DNA from: Mesorhizobium sp. SOD10
Lineage (GTDB): Bacteria; Pseudomonadota; Alphaproteobacteria; Rhizobiales; Rhizobiaceae
Length of the DNA stretch: 64,000 bases
Direction of reading: 5' to 3'
Assembly: GCA_000824805.1 (NCBI GenBank)
Contig: CCNA01000002.1
Location: 124,001 to 188,000, forward strand
Shown piece after piece: positions 15,930-23,863 of this stretch. The position numbers were made by a program, and so were the translations under genes. Each line of letters opens with the position of its first letter. Position 1 is the first letter of the stretch. The notes beneath the pieces are model-generated. The model had not been told where the DNA came from. It saw only the letters and a program-made list of their open reading frames with translations, and ran no database searches.

Positions 15930-16834
15930 TGCAGCGCCGTTTCGCGCTGCCCGGTCACGAAACCCACCGCCCGTGCAACGACATCCCTGTCGGCGAGGAT
16001 ACGGCGATGACCGAGCCCGTCGGCCCAGTGCAGGTGGACATGCTCGCCGGCGCCCGCATAGCGCTTCGCGTGGTCGGCATGGACCTCGCGATCGTCGGGC
16101 GCGTGGATGATCAGTGTCGGCACGGATGCCGCGGCCAGCTGGCGATCGCCGGTGAATTCGCTGAGCGGCCGCCCGGAAAGGTGTTTCACCCTGTCTGCCA
16201 TTGCGACGCGGGAGCGTGGCCCGACATTCATCATGTCGCTGAAATCGTCGAAGATCGCGGGCAAGGAGCTCGGCGCGGCAATGAGCACCAGCTTCTGCGC
16301 CTTGAGCGGCGGCATGCCCTTGACCGAGGCCGCGACGGCGTTGGCGGCAATCGCGCCGCCGAAGGAATGGCCGACGACGGCGGCAAAGGGACCGAACCAC
16401 TCGCCGGCGACCCGCGCCGCGTCCACGGCATTCACCATGTTGAGATGGCGGCCAAGCGAATGGCCATGTCCAGGTAGGTCGAGCGAGACGACCTTGTAGG
16501 CGGCCGCGCGAAACCCTTCGATCAAAGCGCGCATATATTCGGTGCGCGAGCGCCAACCATGGATGACGAGCACCGTGCCGCGCGATTCCGTGCCCGGTTC
16601 CGGCCGGAATTCATGCACGGCGACGCAGTCCGTCCTAGTCTTCAGCCGGTGATGGCGCGCCTCGGCCATGAAAGCTGAGGCCCGCTCGACCGCACGGCGT
16701 TCGCCGTCGCTCAAGGCCTTGACGCTGGGTGTCCGGCAAAACAGTTCGAACGCGGCACGGCCGCCAAGACGCGGCGCAACACGCTCGGCCGCGCCGAAAA
16801 CGCCCCGGATGACCTTCATTCCAAATGATGCCAT
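15926..16834 (-). CDS. alpha/beta hydrolase
   Basis: A 302-residue alpha/beta-hydrolase fold protein. The oxyanion region is VLVIHGW, the nucleophile elbow GHSFGG holds the catalytic Ser, the acid is in HAPDDREV, and the His is in GLGHRRIL near the C-terminus. No signal peptide is obvious. It is divergent from a MarR regulator with two palindromic operators close to its start, so MarR control is inferred. Its stop codon shares the palindrome CTAG with the stop of the convergent plsY-like gene. Substrate unknown. Confidence 0.85.
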   Translation of the reverse strand: MASFGMKVIRGVFGAAERVAPRLGGRAAFELFCRTPSVKALSDGERRAVERASAFMAEARHHRLKTRTDCVAVHEFRPEPGTESRGTVLVIHGWRSRTEYMRALIEGFRAAAYKVVSLDLPGHGHSLGRHLNMVNAVDAARVAGEWFGPFAAVVGHSFGGAIAANAVAASVKGMPPLKAQKLVLIAAPSSLPAIFDDFSDMMNVGPRSRVAMADRVKHLSGRPLSEFTGDRQLAAASVPTLIIHAPDDREVHADHAKRYAGAGEHVHLHWADGLGHRRILADRDVVARAVGFVTGQRETALH

Positions 16835-16853
16835 ATTGGCAGTCCATCCATTC

Positions 16854-16887
16854 GTTCAAGCATGAACATAATAGTTCAAACATGAAC
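16854..16887. promoter_or_regulatory. two tandem MarR-type operators
   Basis: GTTCAAGCATGAAC (16854-16867) and GTTCAAACATGAAC (16874-16887) are two 14-base palindromes (GTTCA-N4-TGAAC) spaced 20 bases centre to centre. They fill the gap between the divergent hydrolase and MarR genes, and the second overlaps the MarR start codon, the usual arrangement for MarR autorepression. Confidence 0.75.
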
Positions 16888-17334
16888 ATTAAGCAAGAGC
16901 TGCCCTGGGACAATCCTCGCTTTCGCAACTGGGTTGCGGTGGCGCGCGCCTGCCATGTGCTGGAGCGCACCCTGGCGGTGAGGCTGGCCCCGCTCGACCT
17001 CAAGCCGGCGCAGCTCGACGTGTTGATGAACCTCTACCGGCACCCCGGCATGTCGCAGCATGACCTTGCCCGCAGGCTCCTGGTCGGCCGCTCCAATGTC
17101 ACCATGCTGTTGCCGCAGCTCGAGACGCGCGGACTGGTGCGGCGGGAGGGCGACGAGAAGGACAAGCGGGTGCTGCGGCTGAACCTCACCGAGGCGGGCG
17201 AGGCCCTGCTGATGAAGGCGCTGAAGATTCACATGGCACTGATCGAGAAGGCGATGAGCCAGTCGACGCCGGAACAGTGCGACATGATCGGCGAACAGAT
17301 GCGCAAGATCGCCGACGTGCTGAAGGAAGCCTGA
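16882..17334 (+). CDS. MarR-family transcriptional regulator
   Basis: A 150-residue winged-helix regulator (MNIKQELPWDNPRFRNW... start). The DNA-binding core is about residues 45-105: QLDVLMNLYRHPGMSQHDLARRL, the recognition helix GRSNVTMLLPQLETRGLV, and the wing EGDEKDKRVLRLNLTEAG. The ATG at 16882 lies inside the second operator. Upstream in-frame starts at 16825 would add unlikely residues and overlap the divergent gene. It probably represses itself and the alpha/beta hydrolase until a phenolic-type or lipophilic ligand binds; the ligand is unknown. Confidence 0.88.
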   Translation: MNIKQELPWDNPRFRNWVAVARACHVLERTLAVRLAPLDLKPAQLDVLMNLYRHPGMSQHDLARRLLVGRSNVTMLLPQLETRGLVRREGDEKDKRVLRLNLTEAGEALLMKALKIHMALIEKAMSQSTPEQCDMIGEQMRKIADVLKEA

Positions 17335-17345
17335 ACGGCTTCCGA

Positions 17346-17957
17346 CTACCACATCGTCTTCTTTGCTCTTTCCGGCCATTCCTGATCGTAGGTCTCGCCG
17401 TCGATGCTCTTGCGGCTGGTGACCTCTAAGATCCGGCCGGGTGTCGGCAGCGACTTAGGATCGACATGCCTGGCAGGGTTCCAGAGTTCCGACCGCACGA
17501 TGGCGCGGGCGCACTGGAAATAGACGGTGTCGACATCAATGACGGTTACCGAGCGGGCCGGCTTGCCGTCGACCATGAAGGACGCGCAAAGCTCGGCATC
17601 GGTCGTGATATGCGCGCGGCCATTGACGCGCAGCGTGGTGCCCGAGCCCGGCACCAGGAAGAGCAGCCCGACGCGCGGATCGCGAATGATGTTCTTCAAC
17701 GAATCGGCGCGGTTGTTGCCGCGCCTGTCCGGCATCATCAGCGTCTTGTCATCGACGATGCGCACGAAGCCGGCGAGATCGCCGCGCGGCGAGCAGTCCA
17801 GCCCCTCAGGGCCGCTGGTCGCGAGCGCCACGAAGGGCGAGGCCTCGATGAAGGCGGCATATTCGGGAATCACATGGTCGAGTTCCTTGACGACCGAAGC
17901 CTCGCCCGGCAACCCGTAGAGGGCCTCGAGCTGTTCGACGGATGTGATGCGCGACAT
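17346..17957 (-). CDS. pyridoxamine 5'-phosphate oxidase-family FMN protein
   Basis: A 203-residue split-barrel flavoprotein of the PNPOx-like group. Recognisable features are FVALATSGPEGLDCSPRGD (strands around the FMN site), MMPDRRGNNRADSLKNII and VGLLFLVPGSGTTLRVNGRA. It matches the subgroup of hypothetical FMN-binding proteins rather than PdxH itself: the PdxH C-terminal substrate motif is absent. It is convergent with the MarR gene (11-base gap). Reaction unknown. Confidence 0.8.
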   Translation of the reverse strand: MSRITSVEQLEALYGLPGEASVVKELDHVIPEYAAFIEASPFVALATSGPEGLDCSPRGDLAGFVRIVDDKTLMMPDRRGNNRADSLKNIIRDPRVGLLFLVPGSGTTLRVNGRAHITTDAELCASFMVDGKPARSVTVIDVDTVYFQCARAIVRSELWNPARHVDPKSLPTPGRILEVTSRKSIDGETYDQEWPERAKKTMW

Positions 17958-18040
17958 CTTCTTCCCCCTGACCTCTTGCCGGCGCTACCCGATGTCCATG
18001 ACGCCTTGACGACAGCCGATATTGGATTGCCAGCCCCAGG

Positions 18041-18394
18041 CTAGCGATCCCGACTCAGCCCCTTCTCGGCCAGCTCGGCAAGATAGGCGTTCCAGCGCTC
18101 GTCCTTCTCGTGGCCGAGCGTATGCAGATAGTTCCAGGTGAAGATGCCGGTGTCGTGGAAATCGTCGAAGGTGATGCGCACTGCATAATTGCCGACCGGC
18201 TCGATCTTGAGGATCGCGACATTGCGTTTGCCGGGCACGGTCACGCGCTGTTCCGGCGAATGGCCTTGCACTTCCGCCGATGGCGAGGCCACGCGCAAAA
18301 ACTCCGCCGGCAATTCGAACGGTTGATGACCGGGAAAGGTTACGGTCAGCAGCTTGCGGTCCTTCGACACCCTGAGTTCCTTTGGCGCGGTCAT
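18041..18394 (-). CDS. DUF971 (gamma-butyrobetaine hydroxylase N-terminal-like) protein
   Basis: A 117-residue protein with the DUF971 fold: LTVTFPGHQPFELPAEFLR, NVAILKIEPVGNYAVRITFDDFHDTGIFTWNYLH. Family members are linked to iron-sulfur cluster carriers and to the N-terminus of gamma-butyrobetaine hydroxylase. The ATG at 18394 fits family length and excludes an arginine-rich upstream extension. It is divergent from moaA. Confidence 0.82.
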   Translation of the reverse strand: MTAPKELRVSKDRKLLTVTFPGHQPFELPAEFLRVASPSAEVQGHSPEQRVTVPGKRNVAILKIEPVGNYAVRITFDDFHDTGIFTWNYLHTLGHEKDERWNAYLAELAEKGLSRDR

Positions 18395-18444
18395 GGCTGG
18401 TCCTGTCTGGGTTGCGCCCTTCCCTACGCCGCTTCGCACGATCC

Positions 18445-18557
18445 GGAAAGATCATGCCAATGCAGGTCGCACAGAAGTGCGCAGCGGTTCCGGGACATGC
18501 AACGCGACAAGACCTAAAGCTCGTAACGCGCTTTAGGCAGCCGACACGCGATGTCGG
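18445..18557. repeat. intergenic repeat cluster with two hairpins
   Basis: The DUF971/moaA gap carries sequence resembling the other rhizobial-type repeats here (GTGCGCAGCGGTTCCGGGAC). It also has two hairpins: CCTAAAGC/GCTTTAGG (18513-18537, nine-base loop) and CCGACA/TGTCGG (18541-18557). Since the flanking genes diverge, these are not simple terminators. Confidence 0.45.
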
Positions 18558-18608
18558 TCGGGGAATGTTACCAAAGATCAAGACCTTCTATCTTGAATGC
18601 GGCGTTGG

Positions 18609-18636
18609 ATCGTATCACATAGCCGTATATAACGAC
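18609..18636 (+). promoter_or_regulatory. Mo-box-like (ModE-family) site upstream of moaA
   Basis: The known Mo-box is ATCGnTATATA-N6-TATATAnCGAT. Here ATCG begins at 18609 and TATATAACGAC ends at 18636, with exactly the 28-base total spacing. The right half matches at all but one position; the left half keeps only ATCG well. It lies 28 bases upstream of the moaA start, where molybdate-responsive control would be expected. Confidence 0.4.
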
Positions 18637-18664
18637 GCCGCTCAGGCCACGGGAAGCGCTTGCA

Positions 18665-19660
18665 ATGGACATGATCGACCCCTTCGGTCGCACGATCAGC
18701 TATCTGCGCGTATCGGTCACCGACCGGTGCGATTTCCGCTGCACCTATTGCATGGCCGAGGACATGACCTTCCTGCCGAAGAAGGATCTTCTGTCGTTGG
18801 AAGAGCTGGACCGGCTCTGCACCGTTTTCATCGAAAAGGGCGTGAAGAAGCTGCGACTGACCGGCGGCGAGCCGCTGGTGCGCAAGAACATTATGCATCT
18901 GGTGCGTCAACTGTCGCGGCATCTGGAGACGGGTGCCCTGGAAGAGCTGACGCTCACAACCAACGGCTCGCAGCTGTCGCGCTTCGCCGCCGAGCTCGCC
19001 GATTGCGGCGTCAAGCGCATCAACGTCTCGCTCGACACGCTGGATGCCGCGAAATTCCACCAGATCACGCGCTGGGGCAATCTCGGCAAGGTGATGGAAG
19101 GCATCGACGCCGCGCAGAAGGCCGGGCTGAAGATCAAGCTCAATACGGTCGCGCTGCGCGACTTCAACGACGCCGAAATCCCCGAGCTGATGCGCTGGGC
19201 ACATGGCCGCGGCATGGACCTCACCCTCATCGAGACGATGCCGATGGGCGAGATCGATGCCGACCGCACCGACCAGTATCTGCCGCTGTCGCTGCTGCGC
19301 GCCTCGCTGGAGCGCCAGTTCACGCTCACCGACATTCCTTACAAGACCGGCGGTCCTGCCCGTTATGTCCATGTCGCCGAGACCGGCGGCAAGCTCGGCT
19401 TCATCACGCCGATGACGCATAATTTCTGCGAGAGCTGCAACCGCGTGCGGCTGACCTGCACCGGCACGCTCTATATGTGCCTTGGCCAGGAGGACGCCGC
19501 CGATCTGAGGGCGCCGCTGCGCGCCTCCGAAGGCAACGAGCTGCTCGGCGAGGCGATCGACGAGGCCATCGGCCGCAAGCCCAAGGGCCATGATTTCGTC
19601 ATCGACCGCCGCACCAGCCGTCCTTCGGTGTCGCGGCATATGAGCGTCACCGGCGGCTGA
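18665..19660 (+). CDS. moaA: GTP 3',8-cyclase MoaA (molybdenum cofactor biosynthesis)
   Basis: A 331-residue radical-SAM enzyme catalysing the first step of molybdopterin synthesis, conversion of GTP to the cyclic 3',8 intermediate. The SAM-cluster motif CxxxCxxC is at Cys22, Cys26, Cys29 and is followed by [11 protein letters not shown]. The second cluster is in the C-terminal [11 protein letters not shown]. The protein ends in Gly-Gly (SVTGG), as MoaA requires. A possible Mo-box sits just upstream. mobA and mobB lie 2 kb downstream, so cofactor genes are loosely clustered. Confidence 0.95.
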   Translation: MDMIDPFGRTISYLRVSVTDRCDFRCTYCMAEDMTFLPKKDLLSLEELDRLCTVFIEKGVKKLRLTGGEPLVRKNIMHLVRQLSRHLETGALEELTLTTNGSQLSRFAAELADCGVKRINVSLDTLDAAKFHQITRWGNLGKVMEGIDAAQKAGLKIKLNTVALRDFNDAEIPELMRWAHGRGMDLTLIETMPMGEIDADRTDQYLPLSLLRASLERQFTLTDIPYKTGGPARYVHVAETGGKLGFITPMTHNFCESCNRVRLTCTGTLYMCLGQEDAADLRAPLRASEGNELLGEAIDEAIGRKPKGHDFVIDRRTSRPSVSRHMSVTGG

Positions 19661-19714
19661 TTTTTTCTGCGATTTGGTGCAGGATCGCCTTTGGTCATCG
19701 ACCAGGGGGGTATC

Positions 19715-20209
19715 ATGCAGCATCTTCGTCGCATCGGCTTGTTTTCCGCGCTTCTGTTCTTGACGACAACGGCGCTGGCCAAGCCGTTCACCTATGTCAA
19801 CGCGCGCTTCGGCACCGTGTGCACTTTCCCGGACCAGATTTTCAGCAACCGCATGCCCGAGCCCGAAAACGGCGATGGCCTGGAGTGGCAAAGCGCCGAC
19901 GGCGCCAGCGTGGCGTGTTACGGTAGCTACAACGCACTCGACGATACTCCCGACAGCCTCGTTCAGAACGAAAAAGCCAGCCCGGAGCCGGGAGAAAAAG
20001 TCACCTACAGCAAGACTGGCAAGAAGTGGGCGGTGCTGTCGGGCACGAAGGGCGACAACATTTTCTATCGGCGATCCCTGTTCGGAAAGGAGGATGTCGT
20101 CCACACCGTCTTCATCGAGTATCCCGCGGCGCTCAAGGCGAAATACGACCCGCTGGTCGGCGCCATTGCCGCAAGCCTGCACGAGGCGTCCGGGCCACAC
20201 TCGAAATAA
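19715..20209 (+). CDS. secreted hypothetical protein
   Basis: A 164-residue protein with a signal peptide (MQHLRRIGLFSALLFLTTTALA, cut before KPFTY). The mature part has two cysteines (VCTFPDQ, VACYGSY) that could form a disulfide, and a charged C-terminal half. The ATG at 19715 follows a run of six G (GGGGGG), so it is preferred to an ATG 24 bases earlier. I do not recognise the family. Periplasmic location is inferred. Confidence 0.7.
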   Translation: MQHLRRIGLFSALLFLTTTALAKPFTYVNARFGTVCTFPDQIFSNRMPEPENGDGLEWQSADGASVACYGSYNALDDTPDSLVQNEKASPEPGEKVTYSKTGKKWAVLSGTKGDNIFYRRSLFGKEDVVHTVFIEYPAALKAKYDPLVGAIAASLHEASGPHSK

Positions 20210-20298
20210 ACCCTGCAAGCCATCCTCCGCCGATTTACCGCCGGCCTTTTCCGGCCTAGCCTTCGAAGCGCGATTTTCGCTCTAGGGGGGAGGTGCAC

Positions 20299-20655
20299 AT
20301 GCGCACATTCATGCTTTCATTCGCTATGCTTGGTCTCGCCTCCATGCCGGCCGCTGCTCAGTCGATCGGCGGCACCTACACCGTCGCCGGCACCAATTTC
20401 GACGGCTCGAAATATGGCGGCGAGGCAACGATCACGCTGACCAGCGACACGACTTGCACGATCCACTGGGAGACCGGCGGCTCGACTTCGGACGGTATCT
20501 GCATGCGTAACGACAATGCGTTTTCCGCCGGGTATGCGATGGGCAAGGAAGTCGGTCTTGTCGTCTACAAGATCGAGAAGGACGGCTCGCTGCACGGGCT
20601 ATGGACCATCGCCGGCCAGAACGGCAACGGCACCGAAGTGCTGACGCCGAAGTAA
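20299..20655 (+). CDS. secreted hypothetical protein, lipocalin-like size
   Basis: A 118-residue protein with a signal peptide (MRTFMLSFAMLGLASMPAAAQ) and a compact beta-rich domain: GGTYTVAGTNFDGSKYGG, TITLTSDTTCTIHWETGG, GLWTIAGQNGNGTEVLTP. Two cysteines (TCTI, GICM) may form a disulfide. The ATG at 20299 sits after GGGGGGAGG; a GTG at 20293 is less likely. Function unknown. A strong hairpin plus T-rich tract follows the stop. Confidence 0.7.
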   Translation: MRTFMLSFAMLGLASMPAAAQSIGGTYTVAGTNFDGSKYGGEATITLTSDTTCTIHWETGGSTSDGICMRNDNAFSAGYAMGKEVGLVVYKIEKDGSLHGLWTIAGQNGNGTEVLTPK

Positions 20656-20683
20656 GTCTTCGGAGCCTCGACAAATCGATCTC

Positions 20684-20718
20684 ATGGGCCGCGCAGAAAT
20701 TCGTGGCCCATTTCTTTT
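20684..20718 (+). terminator. rho-independent-type terminator
   Basis: ATGGGCC (20684-20690) pairs perfectly with GGCCCAT (20705-20711) across a 14-base loop, and the downstream arm runs into TTTCTTTT. It lies 29 bases past the stop of the secreted protein gene, the expected position. Confidence 0.65.
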
Positions 20719-20779
20719 GGCGTTGCTGTTTCCGCCGACCTGCTACAGGTTCGAGTCAAAATAGAATCCGGAAACGCCT

Positions 20780-21700
20780 TTGCCCCTCTCGCCAAATCTG
20801 CGCGGCGCGCTGTTCATGATCGTGGCCATGGTCGGCTTCACCTTGAACGATGCGATCACCAAATTCTCCTCCGAATCGATGAACATGGCGCAGGTCATGC
20901 TGGTGCGCGGCGCCTTTGCGACCCTCTTCGTCGGCCTGCTCGCCTGGCGGCGCGGCGCGCTTGCCAATCCGGCCGCCATGCTTCAGCCGATGGTGGCCAT
21001 GCGTGTCGCCGGCGAAGCCGGCGCGACGGTGTCGTTCCTGGTCGCGCTTGCGCATCTGCCGATCGGCAATGTCTCCGCCGTCATGCAGGCGCTGCCGCTG
21101 GCGGTGACCATGGGCGCGGCCCTGGTGTTCGGCGAAGGCGTCGGCTGGCGACGCTGGACCGCGATTGCCGCCGGCTTCGCCGGCGTGCTGATCATCGTGC
21201 GGCCGGGGTTCGAAGGGTTCAGCGTCTATTCGCTGGTGGCATTAGCCAGCGTTGCCTGCTGCGCGGTGCGCGACCTCTCCACCAAGCGCATTCCGGAAGC
21301 GATCCCGACCATGCTGGTGTCGACGGCGACCGCCCTTGCCATGACGGTGCTCGGCGCGCTGCTCTTGTCGCCGATGGGCGGCTGGACGCCGATGAGCGGC
21401 CGGGCGACCGCGCTTCTGGCGCTCGCGGCAGTGCTGGTGCTCATCGGCTATCAGTTCATCATCATGGCGATGCGCTCGGGCGACATCTCCTTCATCGCGC
21501 CCTTCCGCTACACGGCCCTGCTCTGGTCGATCCTGCTCGGCCTCGTCATTTTCGGCGACATGCCCGACCTGCCCATGATCGTCGGCGCCGTCATCATCAT
21601 CGGCTCCGGCCTTTATGCGCTCTACCGCGAGCGCCTCGTCGGCAGGCAGCAACCTGCCGCCGAAAGCGCTGGACCCGATATGGCGCCGGACGGCATATAG
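20780..21700 (+). CDS. EamA/DMT-family transporter
   Basis: A 306-residue membrane protein with ten hydrophobic helices in two EamA repeats (about residues 8-145 and 155-290), the layout of drug/metabolite transporters. Typical sequence includes GALFMIVAMVGFTLNDAITK at the first helix and LLWSILLGLVIFGDMPD near the end of the second repeat. The likely start is TTG at 20780, with GGAAA upstream; the first ATG would cut into helix one. It is followed after four bases by mobA, so they are probably co-transcribed. Substrate unknown. Confidence 0.82.
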   Translation: MPLSPNLRGALFMIVAMVGFTLNDAITKFSSESMNMAQVMLVRGAFATLFVGLLAWRRGALANPAAMLQPMVAMRVAGEAGATVSFLVALAHLPIGNVSAVMQALPLAVTMGAALVFGEGVGWRRWTAIAAGFAGVLIIVRPGFEGFSVYSLVALASVACCAVRDLSTKRIPEAIPTMLVSTATALAMTVLGALLLSPMGGWTPMSGRATALLALAAVLVLIGYQFIIMAMRSGDISFIAPFRYTALLWSILLGLVIFGDMPDLPMIVGAVIIIGSGLYALYRERLVGRQQPAAESAGPDMAPDGI

Positions 21701-21704
21701 GCCT

Positions 21705-22337
21705 ATGGACCGAAATGTTGCGGCAATCATTCTGGCGGGAGGCCAGTCGCTCCGGATGGGCGGCGGCGACAAGCCGCTGCTTTCATTGGGCAAAGTCAGG
21801 CTGATCGATCATGTCGCGGCGCGCCTGAAGCCACAGGTCGCGACCCTGGCGCTCAACGCGAACGGCGACCCGGCGCGATTTGCCGGCCTGGGCCTGCCGG
21901 TTCTCGAAGACACGGTGCCGGGCCATGCCGGGCCACTGGCGGGCATTCTAACCGGCCTCGAATGGGCGGCGAGGAAAACGCGCTGCAGGTGGCTGATGAG
22001 CGCCGCCGGCGACACACCATTCTTCCCCGACGATCTCGTCGAGCGCCTCGCAGCCGCAACCCGCGATCGTCCAGGCGCGATCGCCGTCGCCAGTTCGGAC
22101 GGCAGATCGCACCCGACCTTCGCGCTATGGCCACTCGGCTTGCACGACGCCTTGCGCCATTTCCTGGTCGAAGAGGACAACCGGCGGGTTTCGGCCTTCA
22201 TGGAGAGCCAGGGCCATGTCGAGGTCGAGTTCCCGATGATCGCGGCCGACAGCCGAAAGATTGACCCTTTCTTCAACGTCAACACACCGGACGACCTTGC
22301 GGCGGCGGAGCGTCTGTTGCACATCCTCAGGTCATGA
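21705..22337 (+). CDS. mobA: molybdenum cofactor guanylyltransferase MobA
   Basis: A 210-residue nucleotidyltransferase that attaches GMP to molybdopterin. The N-terminal GTP-binding motif LAGGQSLRMGGGDKPLL is at residues 10-26, VLEDTVPGHAGPLAGILTGL follows, and the metal-binding Asp is in SAAGDTPFF. The C-terminal FNVNTPDDLAAAE is typical. It overlaps mobB by four bases (ATGA), implying translational coupling. Confidence 0.94.
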   Translation: MDRNVAAIILAGGQSLRMGGGDKPLLSLGKVRLIDHVAARLKPQVATLALNANGDPARFAGLGLPVLEDTVPGHAGPLAGILTGLEWAARKTRCRWLMSAAGDTPFFPDDLVERLAAATRDRPGAIAVASSDGRSHPTFALWPLGLHDALRHFLVEEDNRRVSAFMESQGHVEVEFPMIAADSRKIDPFFNVNTPDDLAAAERLLHILRS

Positions 22338-22849
22338 GACGCGTATTCGGCATCACCGGCTGGAAGAACTCCGGCAAGACGACCCTGACGGAAAAGCTTG
22401 TCACCGAGCTGGTGGCGCGCGGCTGGACGGTTTCGACGGTGAAGCACGCCCACCATGACTTCGACATCGACAAGCCGGGCGCCGACAGCTTCCGCCACCG
22501 GCAGGCGGGCGCCACCGAGGTTGCCATCGTCTCCGGCCGGCGCTGGGCGCTGATGCACGAATTGCGGAGCGAGGACGAACCGACGCTGGACGACATCCTG
22601 GCGCGGCTGTCGCCCTCGGACATCGTGCTGGTCGAAGGCTACAAGCGCGAAGCGCACAAGAAGATCGAGGCAAGGCGGCTCGAAGCCAAGGATCGGACGC
22701 CGCTTTCGGCCAACGATCCCAACATCGTCGCGGTCGCCGCCGACTTTACAGTCGAAGGCGAAGACCTGCCGGTTTTCGATCTCAACGACACGAAGTCGAT
22801 AGCCGACTTTGTCGAGCGCACAACGGGTCTCGTGGCCCGAACCAAGTAA
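22334..22849 (+). CDS. mobB: molybdopterin-guanine dinucleotide biosynthesis protein MobB
   Basis: A 171-residue P-loop GTPase. Walker A is GWKNSGKTTL (residues 9-18), followed by VSTVKHAHHDFDID and DSFRHRQAGA, both characteristic of MobB. The Walker B region is DIVLVEGYKRE. It assists MobA in making the guanine dinucleotide form of the cofactor. Start codon ATG overlaps the mobA stop. Confidence 0.94.
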   Translation: MRRVFGITGWKNSGKTTLTEKLVTELVARGWTVSTVKHAHHDFDIDKPGADSFRHRQAGATEVAIVSGRRWALMHELRSEDEPTLDDILARLSPSDIVLVEGYKREAHKKIEARRLEAKDRTPLSANDPNIVAVAADFTVEGEDLPVFDLNDTKSIADFVERTTGLVARTK

Positions 22850-22921
22850 CGCAGCGGCACGTCCTGATTGTCGTTTCCCGTTGATTTGCTGTTGCTTTTT
22901 TCTTGGAAAGAGTGGGAGTAT

Positions 22922-22937
22922 CCGCCCCAGCGGGCGG
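22922..22937. other. GC-rich hairpin upstream of the amino-acid binding protein gene
   Basis: CCGCCC-CAGC-GGGCGG forms a perfect six-pair tetraloop hairpin. It lies between mobB and the ABC binding-protein gene, about 64 bases before the latter's ATG. No T-tract follows, so it may be a leader structure rather than a terminator. Confidence 0.4.
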
Positions 22938-23000
22938 TAAGGAAGCTCCGCCCACAAGAGCCGCACGGGACAGCGGCCATGACAATATGAGAGGATTATC

Positions 23001-23786
23001 ATGCGTATTGCACTGCGTATCGCGCTTGCCGCTTCGGCCGCGCTGCTGACACTCGGCGTCGCCCAGGCTCAGGAAAAAACCCTGAGGATCGGCACCGAAG
23101 GCGCGTACCCGCCCTTCAACAACCTGACCTCGGACGGCCAGCTGGTCGGCTTCGACATCGATATCGCCAAGGCTCTCTGCGATGAAATGAAGGTGAAGTG
23201 CACCTTCGTCGCGCAGGATTGGGACGGCATCATCCCGGCGCTGCAGGCCGGCAAGTTCGACGCCATCGTCGCCTCCATGTCGATCACGCCCGAGCGCCAG
23301 GAAAAGGTGGACTTCACCCACAAATACTACAACACCCCGTCGGCCATCGCCGTGCCGAAGGATTCGCCGCTCAAAGGTGTGACCAAGGAAGACCTCGCCG
23401 GCAAAACCATCGGCGTCGCCACCACGACCACGCACTACAATTATGCTTCGAAGACCTACACGGACAGCACCATCAAGGGCTATCCGAGCAGCCCCGAGGA
23501 ACAGGCCGACCTTGCCAACGGCCGTCTCGACGCCATCGAGGACGACATCGTCGTGTTGCAGCAGTGGCTGGATTCGCCGGACGGCGCCTGCTGCAAGATT
23601 CTCGGCCAGCCCTCGCCGCAGCCGGTCGAGATCTTCGGACCGGGCGCCGGCATTGCGGTGCGCAAGGGCGAGACCGATCTTGTCAACAAGCTGAACGCCG
23701 CGATCGACGCCATTCGCAAGAACGGAAAGTATAAGGAAATCAACGACAAGTACTTCAAGTTCGACGTTTACGGCGCCGAATCCTGA
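23001..23786 (+). CDS. polar amino-acid ABC transporter substrate-binding protein
   Basis: A 261-residue periplasmic binding protein of the lysine/arginine/ornithine/histidine type (SBP family 3). The signal peptide covers residues 1-23 (ALLTLGVAQA). The mature start LRIGTEGAYPPFNNL and the patterns GFDIDIAKALC, VASMSITPERQEKVDFTHKY are typical of the family. The pair of membrane genes downstream are its permeases. A stable hairpin directly after the stop may keep binding-protein mRNA more abundant than permease mRNA. Cationic amino acid specificity is inferred from similarity only. Confidence 0.9.
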   Translation: MRIALRIALAASAALLTLGVAQAQEKTLRIGTEGAYPPFNNLTSDGQLVGFDIDIAKALCDEMKVKCTFVAQDWDGIIPALQAGKFDAIVASMSITPERQEKVDFTHKYYNTPSAIAVPKDSPLKGVTKEDLAGKTIGVATTTTHYNYASKTYTDSTIKGYPSSPEEQADLANGRLDAIEDDIVVLQQWLDSPDGACCKILGQPSPQPVEIFGPGAGIAVRKGETDLVNKLNAAIDAIRKNGKYKEINDKYFKFDVYGAES

Positions 23787-23798
23787 CAATTACGCCAA

Positions 23799-23822
23799 GG
23801 CGGTGAGGCACCCCTCGCCGCC
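23799..23822 (+). promoter_or_regulatory. intra-operon hairpin after the binding-protein gene
   Basis: GGCGGTGAGG (23799-23808) pairs with CCTCGCCGCC (23813-23822), ten pairs including one G-T, across a four-base loop. It is followed by CTTCTCTTCT. It lies 12 bases past the binding-protein stop and 41 bases before the first permease, consistent with partial termination or 3'-end protection. Confidence 0.5.
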
Positions 23823-23863
23823 CTTCTCTTCTCCCGGGATCGCCACGGAGACACGACCCGTCA

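Noticed and set aside
18578..20218. 546-codon leftward frame opposite moaA and the secreted protein
   Set aside because: Antisense shadow; moaA on the other strand has all cluster cysteines and the Gly-Gly end.
22922..22937. Rho-independent terminator after mobB
   Set aside because: The hairpin is good, but no T-tract follows and it lies closer to the downstream gene, so I listed it only as a hairpin.
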